From a virus, in the IMG/VR virus record IMGVR_UViG_3300027759_000063, positions 1-64,000 of that record: a stretch of 64,000 nt of DNA; one strand, written 5' to 3'. Each line of letters starts with the position of its first letter. Positions within the stretch are counted from its first letter, which is position 1. The translations under genes and the position numbers were made by a program. The notes under the pieces were generated by a model. That model did not search any database, was not told the origin of the DNA, and saw only the letters and a list, made by a program, of their open reading frames with translations. This document shows positions 32,482 through 39,992 of this stretch, in pieces.

Positions 32482-32614
32482 ATTTGTAACCATATTGGGC
32501 ATGCGCCCAGCGCAGGAATCGTTCTAGGCCCTCCTGATCTTCTGGATAACTTTCCAAGTAGATCTTGGCCAAACGATTGACTATTTCAAATATTTCGGGT
32601 TCGGTGTATGCCAT
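32468..32614 (-). CDS. 48-residue microprotein
   Basis: A complete short reading frame (ATG at 32614, TAA at 32468-32470) reading MAYTEPEIFEIVNRLAKIYL and ending in WAHAQYGYKYGNT, predicted as two amphipathic helices. It fills the gap between the genes at 32616 and 32481 exactly: one base after the upstream stop and 14 bases of overlap downstream. The position and the amphipathic pattern support translation. The small size and location next to the uvsW cluster could fit a transcription or replication co-factor, but this is speculation. Confidence 0.6.
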   Translation of the reverse strand: MAYTEPEIFEIVNRLAKIYLESYPEDQEGLERFLRWAHAQYGYKYGNT

Positions 32615-32615
32615 A

Positions 32616-33116
32616 TTACCAGGCCTTGTTGTAGTCTACTATCTCACAGTTGCGACTGATGTCTTTCACAAAGTACACACAGTCAGGATCTGGATTGTCA
32701 TTTAGCGGCACAGCCAGTAGTTGTCCATTCTTTAGTTTGGGTGCATACCACGACACCTCATGATACACATCCAAGATTTCAATGTCAGGAAAGCTGGGAC
32801 GGAAACTTGTGAGTGGATTGAACTGAAACACTTTGAATCCACGATCATTTATGGATGTCAGTGGTAACACTTCCAAGTCACCTACTTCCGGCTCGCCTAT
32901 GAGTATTTGCCAGTCCATGGGCATCTTGACTGTGTTCTCACCAATGCGTAATACCAAGGCAGGTGCATTAAAACTTTCCAAAAAGATCAAGGGAATGAAA
33001 TGATAGTCTGGCTCTTGTGGGTTTGAGTTGTCTAATATGGCAAATCGCATGTCATCTACTTCTTCGGGCAAATGATCTAGGTCGTAATGAATGTTGTCTA
33101 ATGTTAATATTCGCAT
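32616..33116 (-). CDS. Conserved T4-type protein adjacent to uvsW (166 aa)
   Basis: A beta-rich soluble protein starting MRILTLDNIHYDLDHLPEEV, with VLRIGENTVKMPMDWQILIG and VYFVKDISRNCEIVDYNKAW. I recognise this as a family conserved next to uvsW in T4-like phages of aquatic bacteria, without assigned function. It has its own promoter (33123..33151) overlapping the uvsW stop, with only 6 bases between the -10 box and the ATG, so the mRNA should be leaderless. Confidence 0.75.
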   Translation of the reverse strand: MRILTLDNIHYDLDHLPEEVDDMRFAILDNSNPQEPDYHFIPLIFLESFNAPALVLRIGENTVKMPMDWQILIGEPEVGDLEVLPLTSINDRGFKVFQFNPLTSFRPSFPDIEILDVYHEVSWYAPKLKNGQLLAVPLNDNPDPDCVYFVKDISRNCEIVDYNKAW

Positions 33117-33122
33117 GTTGTT

Positions 33123-33151
33123 ATAATATACTGTTGCGTGATAAAAGTCAA
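33123..33151 (-). promoter_or_regulatory. Early promoter overlapping the uvsW stop, leaderless geometry
   Basis: TTGACT (33146-33151), 17 bases, TATTAT (33123-33128) on the minus strand. The TGA stop of uvsW is part of TTGACT. Six bases (AACAAC) separate the -10 from the ATG at 33116. Confidence 0.7.
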
Positions 33152-34617
33152 CCTAATTTCATCCAATCAAGTTTTTCTTGTGTAAAGGGATAGTTGGCCT
33201 CTTTATAGAATTGCTTGCGCTTGGTCAAATGACGTTTGGCAAATTTACAGGTGCTGGTCAAGTCCCAGATTTGAACATGATCCTTGTCTTCTGCTTTGCG
33301 TATTCCACGACCGATTGACTGAATGACACGCACAAAACTCTTGCCAGGTTCAACAAGCACAAGATTAAAAATCCTGGGAATATTGATACCCACAGCAGCC
33401 ACACCATATGTGGCCACAATAATTTTGTCTGTTGCTTCGGCCACTTCATCATATTCTGCTTGCCGATTTTTTGTTTTGGTTGCACCTGACACAAACACTG
33501 CACGGTCGCCCAGTCGTTCCACCAGTTGTCTACCGCACTCGGTACGGTCTACCAGCACCAAGGTATTGCCGGTTTCGTTTACTTGCCGCACAAGATCTGC
33601 CATGGTGTCCAGGCGCCCTGACTCTTCCAGCAGGTACTTGAGTTCGCTTTGATAGTCTTTGTATTCTACATGATCGATCAGTTGTACAATGTTCACATGG
33701 CAGTTGGCTAATACGCCTTGTTGTTGCAGTTCACTGGCACTGAGACGACCAATAACAGGACCAAGACTTACTAGTAGTGCTTGACTTTCAAACTTCTCTT
33801 TAGGCACAGTTCCGGTTAGCCCCCAGCGAATTGGCACTCTCGACATCACACCTGTGAGCAAGGTTTTTAATGCATCTGCCTTGGCCATGTGTACTTCGTC
33901 TACAATAACGCACACAACATCTTCCAAAAACTCACCAATGGTACAGTCACCCACTCCTGCCTTGGTATTTTTCAACAAATTGTTTAGGCTCTGCCATGTG
34001 CATATGGTGTGCTGACGCCCGTATTCTTTTCTGTCACCAAAGTATACACCAACATCCTGCTCCATGTTCTTGTAGTCTGCTTCGGTTTGTGTGACCAAGC
34101 TCTTGTTGGGCACAATCACAATGCTCCGACCATAAGGTGTGACAGCATTGCTCAAGGCTGCTGTCATTATGGTCTTGCCTGCACCTGTGGCCACTTCTTG
34201 TATGCACTGCGGGTTGGCTAAAAAGTTGTTGACAATCTCCACTTGGTAGTCACGTAACATGATGGACTCGCCTGCGGCAGGATGTGTCTTGGGCCATTTC
34301 ACGTGCTCAAAACTTGTTTCAGTTACTTGTTCAAACGTGAACGTGTTTGAGTAGTCGCGCTGATCATCCAATTCAACATCATAGTCAAGCCGTTCAAGTA
34401 TGGGCACGATCTCTGGCAACAGGTTCACATAAGTTGATCCGCCCAGTTGGAAGTATGCTACCTTGCCATCCCATCGTCCCAGTCGCACTGCTGGCAAATA
34501 ACGTGCGGCAGGGTTTTCATATTTGAAAGCATTGACCAAGGCCTTGCGAGCATCCAGGTCCAGGCCTTCTATCTTGATGTTTACTTCGTCTTTGATTACT
34601 ATTGTTGCTTGTTTCAT
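33148..34617 (-). CDS. uvsW: UvsW helicase (recombination, branch migration)
   Basis: SF2 helicase that unwinds R-loops and branched DNA and switches replication from origin to recombination mode in T4. Of 489 residues, the N-terminal DNA-binding domain (about 1-110) is followed by motif I ATGAGKT (143-149), motif II DEVH (240-243), motif III LTGTVP, motif IV/V IVATYGVAAVGINIP and motif VI QSIGRGIRKAEDK. Complete. The start (ATG 34617) overlaps the upstream gene by 4 bases; the stop is nested in the next promoter. Confidence 0.95.
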   Translation of the reverse strand: MKQATIVIKDEVNIKIEGLDLDARKALVNAFKYENPAARYLPAVRLGRWDGKVAYFQLGGSTYVNLLPEIVPILERLDYDVELDDQRDYSNTFTFEQVTETSFEHVKWPKTHPAAGESIMLRDYQVEIVNNFLANPQCIQEVATGAGKTIMTAALSNAVTPYGRSIVIVPNKSLVTQTEADYKNMEQDVGVYFGDRKEYGRQHTICTWQSLNNLLKNTKAGVGDCTIGEFLEDVVCVIVDEVHMAKADALKTLLTGVMSRVPIRWGLTGTVPKEKFESQALLVSLGPVIGRLSASELQQQGVLANCHVNIVQLIDHVEYKDYQSELKYLLEESGRLDTMADLVRQVNETGNTLVLVDRTECGRQLVERLGDRAVFVSGATKTKNRQAEYDEVAEATDKIIVATYGVAAVGINIPRIFNLVLVEPGKSFVRVIQSIGRGIRKAEDKDHVQIWDLTSTCKFAKRHLTKRKQFYKEANYPFTQEKLDWMKLG

Positions 34618-35432
34618 ATTTTATATATTAATTGTTTCATGTGATTGGAGTCTTTGGGAAATTGGTCAAGTCCATTACAACGAATTTCATATCCGTGCTC
34701 TCGCAGTTTCGCCTGTACATAAATTTCATCTAAAAATGTCCTGCAAGGATTAGCAGTTACGGTCGTGTTGTGGGTGACAAGATCTTGTATCCATTGATCA
34801 ATTGCCAATTGAGTATTATGGTATATTTGTCTTTGCAAAAACGTTTCATGTGTATTGAGTAGCTCAGTTACATCAAGATCTAAATTCAGTAGTCGACAAA
34901 GATTTTCCAGCACCGGAACAAAATTTACAAAAAAATCTTGTGCAGAAATTGCTGCCACGCATTCACTATCTATATAAGTTTGTCTATTGTAATTTTTTTC
35001 TAGAAAATCTAAAAACACAAAAGAATGATATTCTCTCAAAATCCATAGAGGAATTGGCTGCTCTTGATTTTGAATATTCCATACCGTGTGTAATTTTGAT
35101 TTCAAATCTTGGTGCCACCATTTATCTTGTAAAAATTTATCAAAATCGTAGTTGTAAAATTTACAGTACTGGTTGTTGATGTAATCAAGATAGTGATCTG
35201 GTTCGGGAATGATTGTGACAGTAGTTGTAGGTCCGTCATACTTGTCGCCACCACCAAAACAGTGTTGATTTATAATTTTTGTTTTGCAATCACTGTGATT
35301 CCAAAATACATGACTACTGCCATTGTTATCCAGTGCAAATTCAAAATTGGTAGTGTTGAGATTGGTGTAACTGTACAAACAACCAGTCAAATAATGACCA
35401 TAGCATCCTGGCGGAAATAAAACTCTAATCAT
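34614..35432 (-). CDS. Unknown protein, possibly sulfotransferase- or glycan-related
   Basis: A 272-residue AT-rich gene. The protein starts MIRVLFPPGCYGHYLTGCLY, a strand followed by a G/P loop reminiscent of nucleotide- or PAPS-binding loops of sulfotransferases. The expected downstream motifs are not clear. Later parts contain many aromatic residues and IYVQAKLREHGYEIRCNGL near the end. Codon use differs from the replication genes, suggesting separate acquisition. It overlaps the neighbouring 287-aa gene by 8 bases. Substrate or reaction cannot be assigned. Confidence 0.55.
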   Translation of the reverse strand: MIRVLFPPGCYGHYLTGCLYSYTNLNTTNFEFALDNNGSSHVFWNHSDCKTKIINQHCFGGGDKYDGPTTTVTIIPEPDHYLDYINNQYCKFYNYDFDKFLQDKWWHQDLKSKLHTVWNIQNQEQPIPLWILREYHSFVFLDFLEKNYNRQTYIDSECVAAISAQDFFVNFVPVLENLCRLLNLDLDVTELLNTHETFLQRQIYHNTQLAIDQWIQDLVTHNTTVTANPCRTFLDEIYVQAKLREHGYEIRCNGLDQFPKDSNHMKQLIYKI

Positions 35433-36288
35433 ATTCTATCATCACATTGTGAACATATTGTCGTGACTGCATTTGTGATATTAACATGTCCTGGGTACCG
35501 GTGTATTGCATATCTGCTACAGGAAACACAAACGGCAGAGCCTGTGTGTCATGCACTGTTTCAATGCCACGATCATGAAAAAATTCAGCATGCTGATTGA
35601 TGTAATCTTGCATGCCTGCCAGTTTGGGTCTTAGATCTTGATCATACATGGTTACATTGAAGTCAGCACTGTAGTAACCAAACGGGCGAAACGCATCATC
35701 ACCTATGTATGTATCATTGTCGTGTGCAAGATGTTCTAGAGTTTTTCCTATTTCACAATAATTGAGATATACAGTGCCAAATTTGATCTCAAGCTCACCA
35801 TGCTCACGCATGATTTCTGAATTTAACCATTTGGTTTTTGGCATGCCAAACCAAGTACAAACGAATCTAGGACAAGGTGAATTCAGTGCAGTTTCACATC
35901 TGTGAACTGCCAAATTCAAATTGGCCAATGCTGTGCGTACTTCGACCGGAGCATCAAGCCAATACTGTGATGTTTGTTGGTCTAGCAAACCGTGATACTG
36001 TTCAAAAATATTGTGCAAATAGTTTAAACAATCTTGTGTGTATTCAAATTCGCGATCAACTATTGGCTGGTGTTGATTGATCGTAGCAATGCATTGTTGA
36101 ATCATATCAACTGCTCGATCTTGCTCTTGTTGGGCGGTGCCAAATCCATAAAATCTATCCGGATTGTCCATGGGCCAAGCATGTCGTTGGCTCATGCGCT
36201 CAAGCCACAGTTTGGCCAAGGGTGTTTGTCTTATGTTAAAACACAATTCAAAATTGTCGGCCAATGTAATTACAAGATGCTGAGACAT
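35425..36288 (-). CDS. Unknown conserved protein (287 aa)
   Basis: Starts MSQHLVITLADNFELCFNIR, then TPLAKLWLERMSQRHAWPMD, long helices with many Gln/His, a CTWFGMPKTKWLNSEIM segment, an LGYY-like beta region (AFRPFGYYSADFNVTMYDQD) and a C-terminal helical part. No catalytic motif recognised. The start at 36288 is chosen because a sigma-70 promoter (36294..36322) ends 5 bases upstream, which excludes the ATG at 36315 and predicts a leaderless mRNA. It is transcribed with the following gene. Confidence 0.6.
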   Translation of the reverse strand: MSQHLVITLADNFELCFNIRQTPLAKLWLERMSQRHAWPMDNPDRFYGFGTAQQEQDRAVDMIQQCIATINQHQPIVDREFEYTQDCLNYLHNIFEQYHGLLDQQTSQYWLDAPVEVRTALANLNLAVHRCETALNSPCPRFVCTWFGMPKTKWLNSEIMREHGELEIKFGTVYLNYCEIGKTLEHLAHDNDTYIGDDAFRPFGYYSADFNVTMYDQDLRPKLAGMQDYINQHAEFFHDRGIETVHDTQALPFVFPVADMQYTGTQDMLISQMQSRQYVHNVMIEYD

Positions 36289-36293
36289 AACAC

Positions 36294-36322
36294 AGTATAT
36301 ACTCTTGCAAAACAAAAGTCAA
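36294..36322 (-). promoter_or_regulatory. Early promoter directly after tandem terminators
   Basis: TTGACT (36317-36322), 17 bases, TATACT (36294-36299) on the minus strand. The -35 begins in the T-run of the terminator at 36321..36347. Only 5 bases lie between the -10 and the ATG at 36288, so a leaderless transcript is predicted. Confidence 0.75.
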
Positions 36323-36347
36323 AAAAACAGGCTCCGAAGAGCCTGTT
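36321..36347 (-). terminator. Intrinsic terminator with UUCG loop
   Basis: On the minus strand AACAGGCTC-TTCG-GAGCCTGTT is followed by a run of T (36321-36327). The 9-base-pair stem with the extra-stable UUCG tetraloop is a textbook intrinsic terminator. It is the second of two in tandem. Confidence 0.93.
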
Positions 36348-36349
36348 GT

Positions 36350-36382
36350 AAAAACCCGGGGCGGAGCCAACCAATCCCCGGG
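36350..36382 (-). terminator. Upstream intrinsic terminator of a tandem pair
   Basis: On the minus strand CCCGGGG, a 13-base loop and CCCCGGG are followed by TTTTT (36350-36354). With the terminator at 36321..36347 it forms a double stop after the AAA+ ATPase and TM-peptide genes. Confidence 0.8.
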
Positions 36383-36389
36383 GTAAAAC

Positions 36390-36482
36390 TCAATCAGTGA
36401 ATATTAATAGCAGTACAGTTAAGAACAGTGCCCACCACAGTTCACCTAACAGTACTAAGATGAGCACTCCAATCCAAGCCAT
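36390..36482 (-). CDS. 30-residue single-span membrane peptide
   Basis: A complete reading frame (ATG at 36482, TGA at 36390-36392) encoding MAWIGVLILVLLGELWWALF and ten more mostly hydrophobic residues, so nearly the whole peptide is a transmembrane helix with one Glu in the middle and an acidic end. The ATG follows the ATPase stop by one base, and two terminators follow within 10 bases. Tiny membrane peptides of this type can affect superinfection or lysis; here this is inference from hydrophobicity alone. Confidence 0.6.
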   Translation of the reverse strand: MAWIGVLILVLLGELWWALFLTVLLLIFTD

Positions 36483-36483
36483 G

Positions 36484-37512
36484 TTAGGCACTCTTCATAC
36501 AAGTTGTCTCAGCCATGCGCTTCCAATTGCCTGCAAAGCTCTTGCGCAAGTCTGCAATCTTCAGGGCCATGCGCAAGCTCATCTCACGCAAGCGATTCTG
36601 ATTTGCTTCCATGAACTCCACAATCTCGTCCTGTACTACAGGCTCAAAATCGTAATCTGAAAACAGCACACCGTCCTTGGCAATCTGCTTGATACGCAAC
36701 ACCTTGTCACGCATGGTGTCAAGTGTCAAGTCCAGGTAGTGACAGCGTGATTGCAGTGCATCCAAGTGATCACGCAACTTTTGCGATTTCATTGTGTCAA
36801 ACTTCAAGTTGGTGATAAAAATCACACTGCCTTTGAACTCGAAACGATCTGGGATGCCTTCACGACGCAGAGCACTAGACTCTGACAACCATGAAATTGT
36901 GCGCTTCTTGCCTGAGTCCAAGGCACCCTTCAGCAAGTTCAAGGCTACGTCATCAAGCAAAATGCTGTCACAGTCATCAAACACCAACACACAATTGGCA
37001 TCTGAATACTTGTACAGTGTCTGATACAAGCCAATAGGCGTTGCACTACCTTTCACAACTTCAGCACGGAGGCGCTTGCCTGCCAACTTGTCAAACAAGG
37101 TGGCCTTTTCGATCTCACGCTCGACGCCAAAGCTCTTGCCAACTCCAGGAGGGCCGCTCACAATCATGGCACGGATGTCACCGTTCACACAAGCCTTTGT
37201 CATCTCATTCAAGATGTCAAAACGCTCGCGAATGCGAGTCATAATTTGATCTTCAGTTTCAGTTTCAGTCTGTGCGGCAACAAAGGCCACGGTGTTGTCA
37301 TTACTCACTGCTTCTCCATTGACATACTCGATGTCGCTAATGTTGTTGACTTTGATACGAACTACATCAAACTCGGGACCAAAGTAGCCTGCGCTTTGTA
37401 CAGTCACAAAGCCACCCTTGGCACCAGTTTGAAATCCTTTTACAAGATTGAATGTTGCATTCTTAACTGGGTTGTTGCGATACACACCATTAATCACTCG
37501 AATTGCACTCAT
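36484..37512 (-). CDS. AAA+ ATPase
   Basis: A 342-residue protein. The N-terminal about 85 residues are a beta-rich domain. An AAA+ module follows with Walker A SGPPGVGKSFGVE (119-131), Walker B CVLVFDDCDSILL (174-186), a sensor-1 FITNLKFD and an arginine-containing lid (QSRCHYLDLTLDTMRDK). The class is common in large phages but its substrate is unknown. It is single, driven by a cassette promoter (37558..37586) with GGAGCC ribosome binding site, and is followed by a TM peptide and tandem terminators, so it is an early gene. Confidence 0.88.
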   Translation of the reverse strand: MSAIRVINGVYRNNPVKNATFNLVKGFQTGAKGGFVTVQSAGYFGPEFDVVRIKVNNISDIEYVNGEAVSNDNTVAFVAAQTETETEDQIMTRIRERFDILNEMTKACVNGDIRAMIVSGPPGVGKSFGVEREIEKATLFDKLAGKRLRAEVVKGSATPIGLYQTLYKYSDANCVLVFDDCDSILLDDVALNLLKGALDSGKKRTISWLSESSALRREGIPDRFEFKGSVIFITNLKFDTMKSQKLRDHLDALQSRCHYLDLTLDTMRDKVLRIKQIAKDGVLFSDYDFEPVVQDEIVEFMEANQNRLREMSLRMALKIADLRKSFAGNWKRMAETTCMKSA

Positions 37513-37557
37513 TGTTGGCTCCTTTGAAATGCGTTGTTGTTTACTGTTTATGTTTCT

Positions 37558-37586
37558 ATTATAGCAAAAGTTGAATTAATGGTCAA
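37558..37586 (-). promoter_or_regulatory. Early cassette promoter of the AAA+ ATPase
   Basis: TTGACC (37581-37586), 17 bases, TATAAT (37558-37563) on the minus strand. The last codons and the TAA stop of the upstream 60-aa gene run through the -35 and into the spacer. A cassette-type AAAGGAGCC ribosome binding site precedes the ATG at 37512. Confidence 0.87.
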
Positions 37587-37758
37587 CCGGGGCAAACAGT
37601 TCTTGCCCTTGTTGCACAAAAACAACAAACGCTTCCATTGTGCGTTCACTGTAGATCATGAGACCATGTTGTTTGATGTCTTGTAAAACTTCCAACAGGC
37701 CCATGCCCTGAAAGTCTGCTTCTTTTTGTATTTGTTTGACTGCTGTTGCAATCTGCAT
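37576..37758 (-). CDS. Early ORFan, 60 aa
   Basis: A small helical acidic protein starting MQIATAVKQIQKEADFQGMG, ending VQQGQELFAPVDH. The ATG at 37758 is directly behind AAAAAGGAGCC and its own cassette promoter (37789..37817); an upstream ATG at 37806 would lie before the promoter and is rejected. The stop codon lies in the next promoter's spacer. Function unknown. Confidence 0.65.
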   Translation of the reverse strand: MQIATAVKQIQKEADFQGMGLLEVLQDIKQHGLMIYSERTMEAFVVFVQQGQELFAPVDH

Positions 37759-37788
37759 TGCTGGCTCCTTTTTGCTTTGTATGTGGTT

Positions 37789-37817
37789 ATTATAGCATTT
37801 TGGCAATTATTGGTCAA
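37789..37817 (-). promoter_or_regulatory. Early cassette promoter, copy at 37.8 kb
   Basis: TTGACC (37812-37817), 17 bases, TATAAT (37789-37794) on the minus strand; the spacer is identical to that at 3345..3373. The stop codon of the upstream 86-aa gene (37807) lies within the spacer. Followed by AAAAAGGAGCC. Confidence 0.88.
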
Positions 37818-38067
37818 GTGCTACAAAAGTGTTACTTTTTGTTTTCTCAGCGCCAACAATTTCCCAATGACTTCCGTCACACTTGACAAAAATCTTACGA
37901 CCAAAAACCGTCACAAAACCATACTCACCGTCTTGATACACATTGACCGGATCAGGAATAATGGTCACTGTACGGGGCGTCTCACAGTAATCCCAGCGTC
38001 TGGTGGGCAGTTTATTTTTGAAGTACATGTAATTTTGACTACCTGTAACAAAAAGTTTTACCTTCAT
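37807..38067 (-). CDS. Early ORFan, 86 aa
   Basis: A beta-rich basic protein (MKVKLFVTGSQNYMYFKNKL, RTVTIIPDPVNVYQDGEYGF, VTVFGRKIFVKCDG). No motif recognised. It has its own cassette promoter (38098..38126) and its 3' end reads through the upstream part of the next cassette: the last codons TTT GTA GCA CTT GAC CAA overlap the -35 TTGACC. This shows how tightly promoter and gene are nested. Function unknown. Confidence 0.65.
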   Translation of the reverse strand: MKVKLFVTGSQNYMYFKNKLPTRRWDYCETPRTVTIIPDPVNVYQDGEYGFVTVFGRKIFVKCDGSHWEIVGAEKTKSNTFVALDQ

Positions 38068-38097
38068 AATCTGCCCTCTTTTGCGTTGTATGTCCGT

Positions 38098-38126
38098 ATT
38101 ATAGCATTTTGGGAATTATTGGTCAA
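38098..38126 (-). promoter_or_regulatory. Early cassette promoter, copy at 38.1 kb
   Basis: TTGACC (38121-38126), 17 bases, TATAAT (38098-38103) on the minus strand. Upstream (38126-38142) is the cassette stem-loop element with AGTACT and a diverged second arm, overlapping the stop codon of the 69-aa gene. Confidence 0.87.
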
Positions 38127-38140
38127 GTACTACTAGAGTG

Positions 38141-38350
38141 TTACTTTTTAAAAGCTTCAAAGAAACGAGTATTTATTTCGTCCATTTCTGCTTGCTCCAC
38201 ATAGAAGTCAGTAGTAGGATCGTAGTACTGGCCCTCTTTGTTGTCATAATACAACACACGGCCACTAAAGTTAAACGGGCCTTCCAGTCCTGCACGAGCA
38301 CTGTATCGGTCACGCATGACGTCTTGGGTGTCAACCACACGATATCCCAT
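38141..38350 (-). CDS. Early ORFan, 69 aa
   Basis: Starts MGYRVVDTQDVMRDRYSARA, with NFSGRVLYYDNKEGQYYDPT and a helical end VEQAEMDEINTRFFEAFKK; mixed alpha/beta, acidic. The ATG at 38350 follows the cassette ribosome binding site (CAGGAGCC) and promoter (38380..38408). An ATG at 38380 is excluded because it would sit on the -10 box. Ends in the next cassette. Function unknown. Confidence 0.65.
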   Translation of the reverse strand: MGYRVVDTQDVMRDRYSARAGLEGPFNFSGRVLYYDNKEGQYYDPTTDFYVEQAEMDEINTRFFEAFKK

Positions 38351-38379
38351 TGCTGGCTCCTGTTTGTTTGTAAGCCACA

Positions 38380-38408
38380 ATTATAGCATTTTGAGAATTA
38401 TTGGTCAA
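38380..38408 (-). promoter_or_regulatory. Early cassette promoter, copy at 38.4 kb
   Basis: TTGACC (38403-38408), 17 bases, TATAAT (38380-38385) on the minus strand. The stem-loop element AGTACT-N5 with second arm GTATT (38408-38424) lies directly upstream and contains the TAA stop of the glycosyltransferase gene. It marks the border between the ORFan train and the glycan island. Confidence 0.88.
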
Positions 38409-38422
38409 GTACTACTAGAGTA

Positions 38423-39163
38423 TTACTGCCAAAAATTGGCTATTATGGGGTCATTGATTTCGTGTGGCTTGGGACGACCGTGGAATACTAGTACACTGGT
38501 GCCTGGATTAAGTTTAGCCCCGGACCCAGGATTGATAGCCTGCCGGCGTTGAAAATTGTATCCACCATCTGCCACTTGCCAACGCCAACTTTGAATATAT
38601 TGTTGATCAAAATTTCTTCTCTGCCGGTGATCAATTACTGCACCCAAGTAGTCTTGATCGCCTTGATATCTACGCACAGTGTCATCAATGTTGAGTCGAT
38701 CAAAATCTGTCCAAACGTGTGCAAATCGTTCGGTGTTCCAATACATTATGCTTGAATTCATTCCTGAAAAAGAAGCCTGTTGCAAATATCTAAAATCTCG
38801 TATGGTCCAAAAATAATCAAGATGACAGTCTAACATCCAATCCAGTTGATCTATTATAACCACGTCAAGATCCATGTACAACAAATTGCCTGAATGATGC
38901 TCGGGATTGAACAACTGCATCTTGTACCACCATTCACGTTTGGGTCCTGAAATGCCGGGCCATTCTTTCACCACATGTTTGATCATGTGCGAGGGCACTG
39001 ACCTGTCTGCTTCAGTGTACACATGAAAACGTATACCATCTTGCAAATTACGGCTCAGCATGTTGTACAGTTTTTCCACATACTGCCAGTCATAACCTGT
39101 ACCGTGAATAACACAAGCACAGTCAGTTATGCTGTCAGGGCGGGCGCGATTCTTTTTAGCCAT
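38423..39163 (-). CDS. GT-A-type glycosyltransferase
   Basis: A 246-residue sugar transferase. CACVIHGTGYDWQYVEKLYN begins the nucleotide-sugar fold, followed by FHVYTEADRSVP, KREWWYKMQLF, and the metal-binding DxD-type motif LLYMDLDVVII (D98-D100). FSGMNSSIMYWNTE and QDYLGAVI continue the acceptor side, as in GT8-like enzymes. The C-terminal FHGRPKPHEI is typical of this group. It overlaps the next gene by 37 bases. Substrate unknown; a role in surface-glycan synthesis is inferred from the island. Confidence 0.82.
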   Translation of the reverse strand: MAKKNRARPDSITDCACVIHGTGYDWQYVEKLYNMLSRNLQDGIRFHVYTEADRSVPSHMIKHVVKEWPGISGPKREWWYKMQLFNPEHHSGNLLYMDLDVVIIDQLDWMLDCHLDYFWTIRDFRYLQQASFSGMNSSIMYWNTERFAHVWTDFDRLNIDDTVRRYQGDQDYLGAVIDHRQRRNFDQQYIQSWRWQVADGGYNFQRRQAINPGSGAKLNPGTSVLVFHGRPKPHEINDPIIANFWQ

Positions 39164-39978
39164 AGTCCTTGTCTCAATTCTTCCACAGTGTATTCAGTGT
39201 GGCATATTTTAGCCAGCCATAATTCTCTATCAATATCATAAGGTTGTTCAATGTCAGGCATGCCCACTGCCACGGGATATGCCAGACTGCTGTGTGCCAC
39301 AATGGGCCTGCAGCCTGCAATGCCTGCTTGGATGCCTGGTCCTGAGTTGTGATTTACCACAGCATGACAATTGAAGTGCATGTCAAAACTGTCGTAGGTG
39401 TTGGCCATGGGTTTAGCAACTTCCATTGTAACGTTGTCAGGCAGGTGTGGCATGCGTAATGGTGAACGTGGGTGAGCACGAATGCGTATGGGACGGTCAG
39501 TGGAGTTGCGTAACTGTTGAATTTGCATCAACACCCATGATTCCATGCTGTCAATGCCAGCAACTTGCAAACTGTTTCGATGTTGTGCGGCAATAATAAT
39601 TTCGGGACCTGGATTCACCTGTTGGGCTAAACTTATTTGCAGATGCCGTGGACGACCTAGATCTAAATTGTGCTCATGACCGTAATAGCCATCTCTGGTG
39701 ATGTGATTAACTGCCAGTTTCCAGGTTGTGCCACGATACAGCGCACCAATGTCTATCACAATCACCGGCCGGTTTTGGCTGCGATAATGTTCGTACACGG
39801 CTTGGTTAGGCCGCATTCTGCCATTCCACAGCACTGACCAAATCACTGCGGCATCTGCGGTCATGGAGTTTTCTTGTGTTTGTATGCCTGCGGCTTGGCA
39901 GCAGTCCAAAAACGCCGACATCACAGGTTTACTGTTCAATGCACATTGGGCAGGAAAATAGGCTATGGTTTTGATCAA
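39127..39978 (-). CDS. Capsule-synthesis-like GT-B protein
   Basis: A 283-residue protein with the C-terminal pattern of capsule polysaccharide transferases (KpsC/KpsS-like): IRIRAHPRSPLR, then AVVNHNSGPGIQAGIAGCRP, the nucleotide-sugar site with a conserved Gly-rich loop, and later LWLAKICHTEYTVEEL. Three relatives occur in this island. The start is a TTG at 39976-39978, 14 bases from the divergent gene at 39993; later starts are possible. Likely transfers or modifies a sugar; substrate unknown. Confidence 0.7.
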   Translation of the reverse strand: MIKTIAYFPAQCALNSKPVMSAFLDCCQAAGIQTQENSMTADAAVIWSVLWNGRMRPNQAVYEHYRSQNRPVIVIDIGALYRGTTWKLAVNHITRDGYYGHEHNLDLGRPRHLQISLAQQVNPGPEIIIAAQHRNSLQVAGIDSMESWVLMQIQQLRNSTDRPIRIRAHPRSPLRMPHLPDNVTMEVAKPMANTYDSFDMHFNCHAVVNHNSGPGIQAGIAGCRPIVAHSSLAYPVAVGMPDIEQPYDIDRELWLAKICHTEYTVEELRQGLWLKRIAPALTA

Positions 39979-39980
39979 CT

Positions 39981-39988
39981 GTAAATAC
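39981..39988 (+). promoter_or_regulatory. Rightward late promoter core, leaderless geometry
   Basis: GTAAATAC on the plus strand in the 14-base gap between divergent glycosyltransferase genes. Exactly five bases (CTCTT) separate the TAAATA core from the ATG at 39993, so the transcript should start at the initiator codon. Confidence 0.55.
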
Positions 39989-39992
39989 TCTT

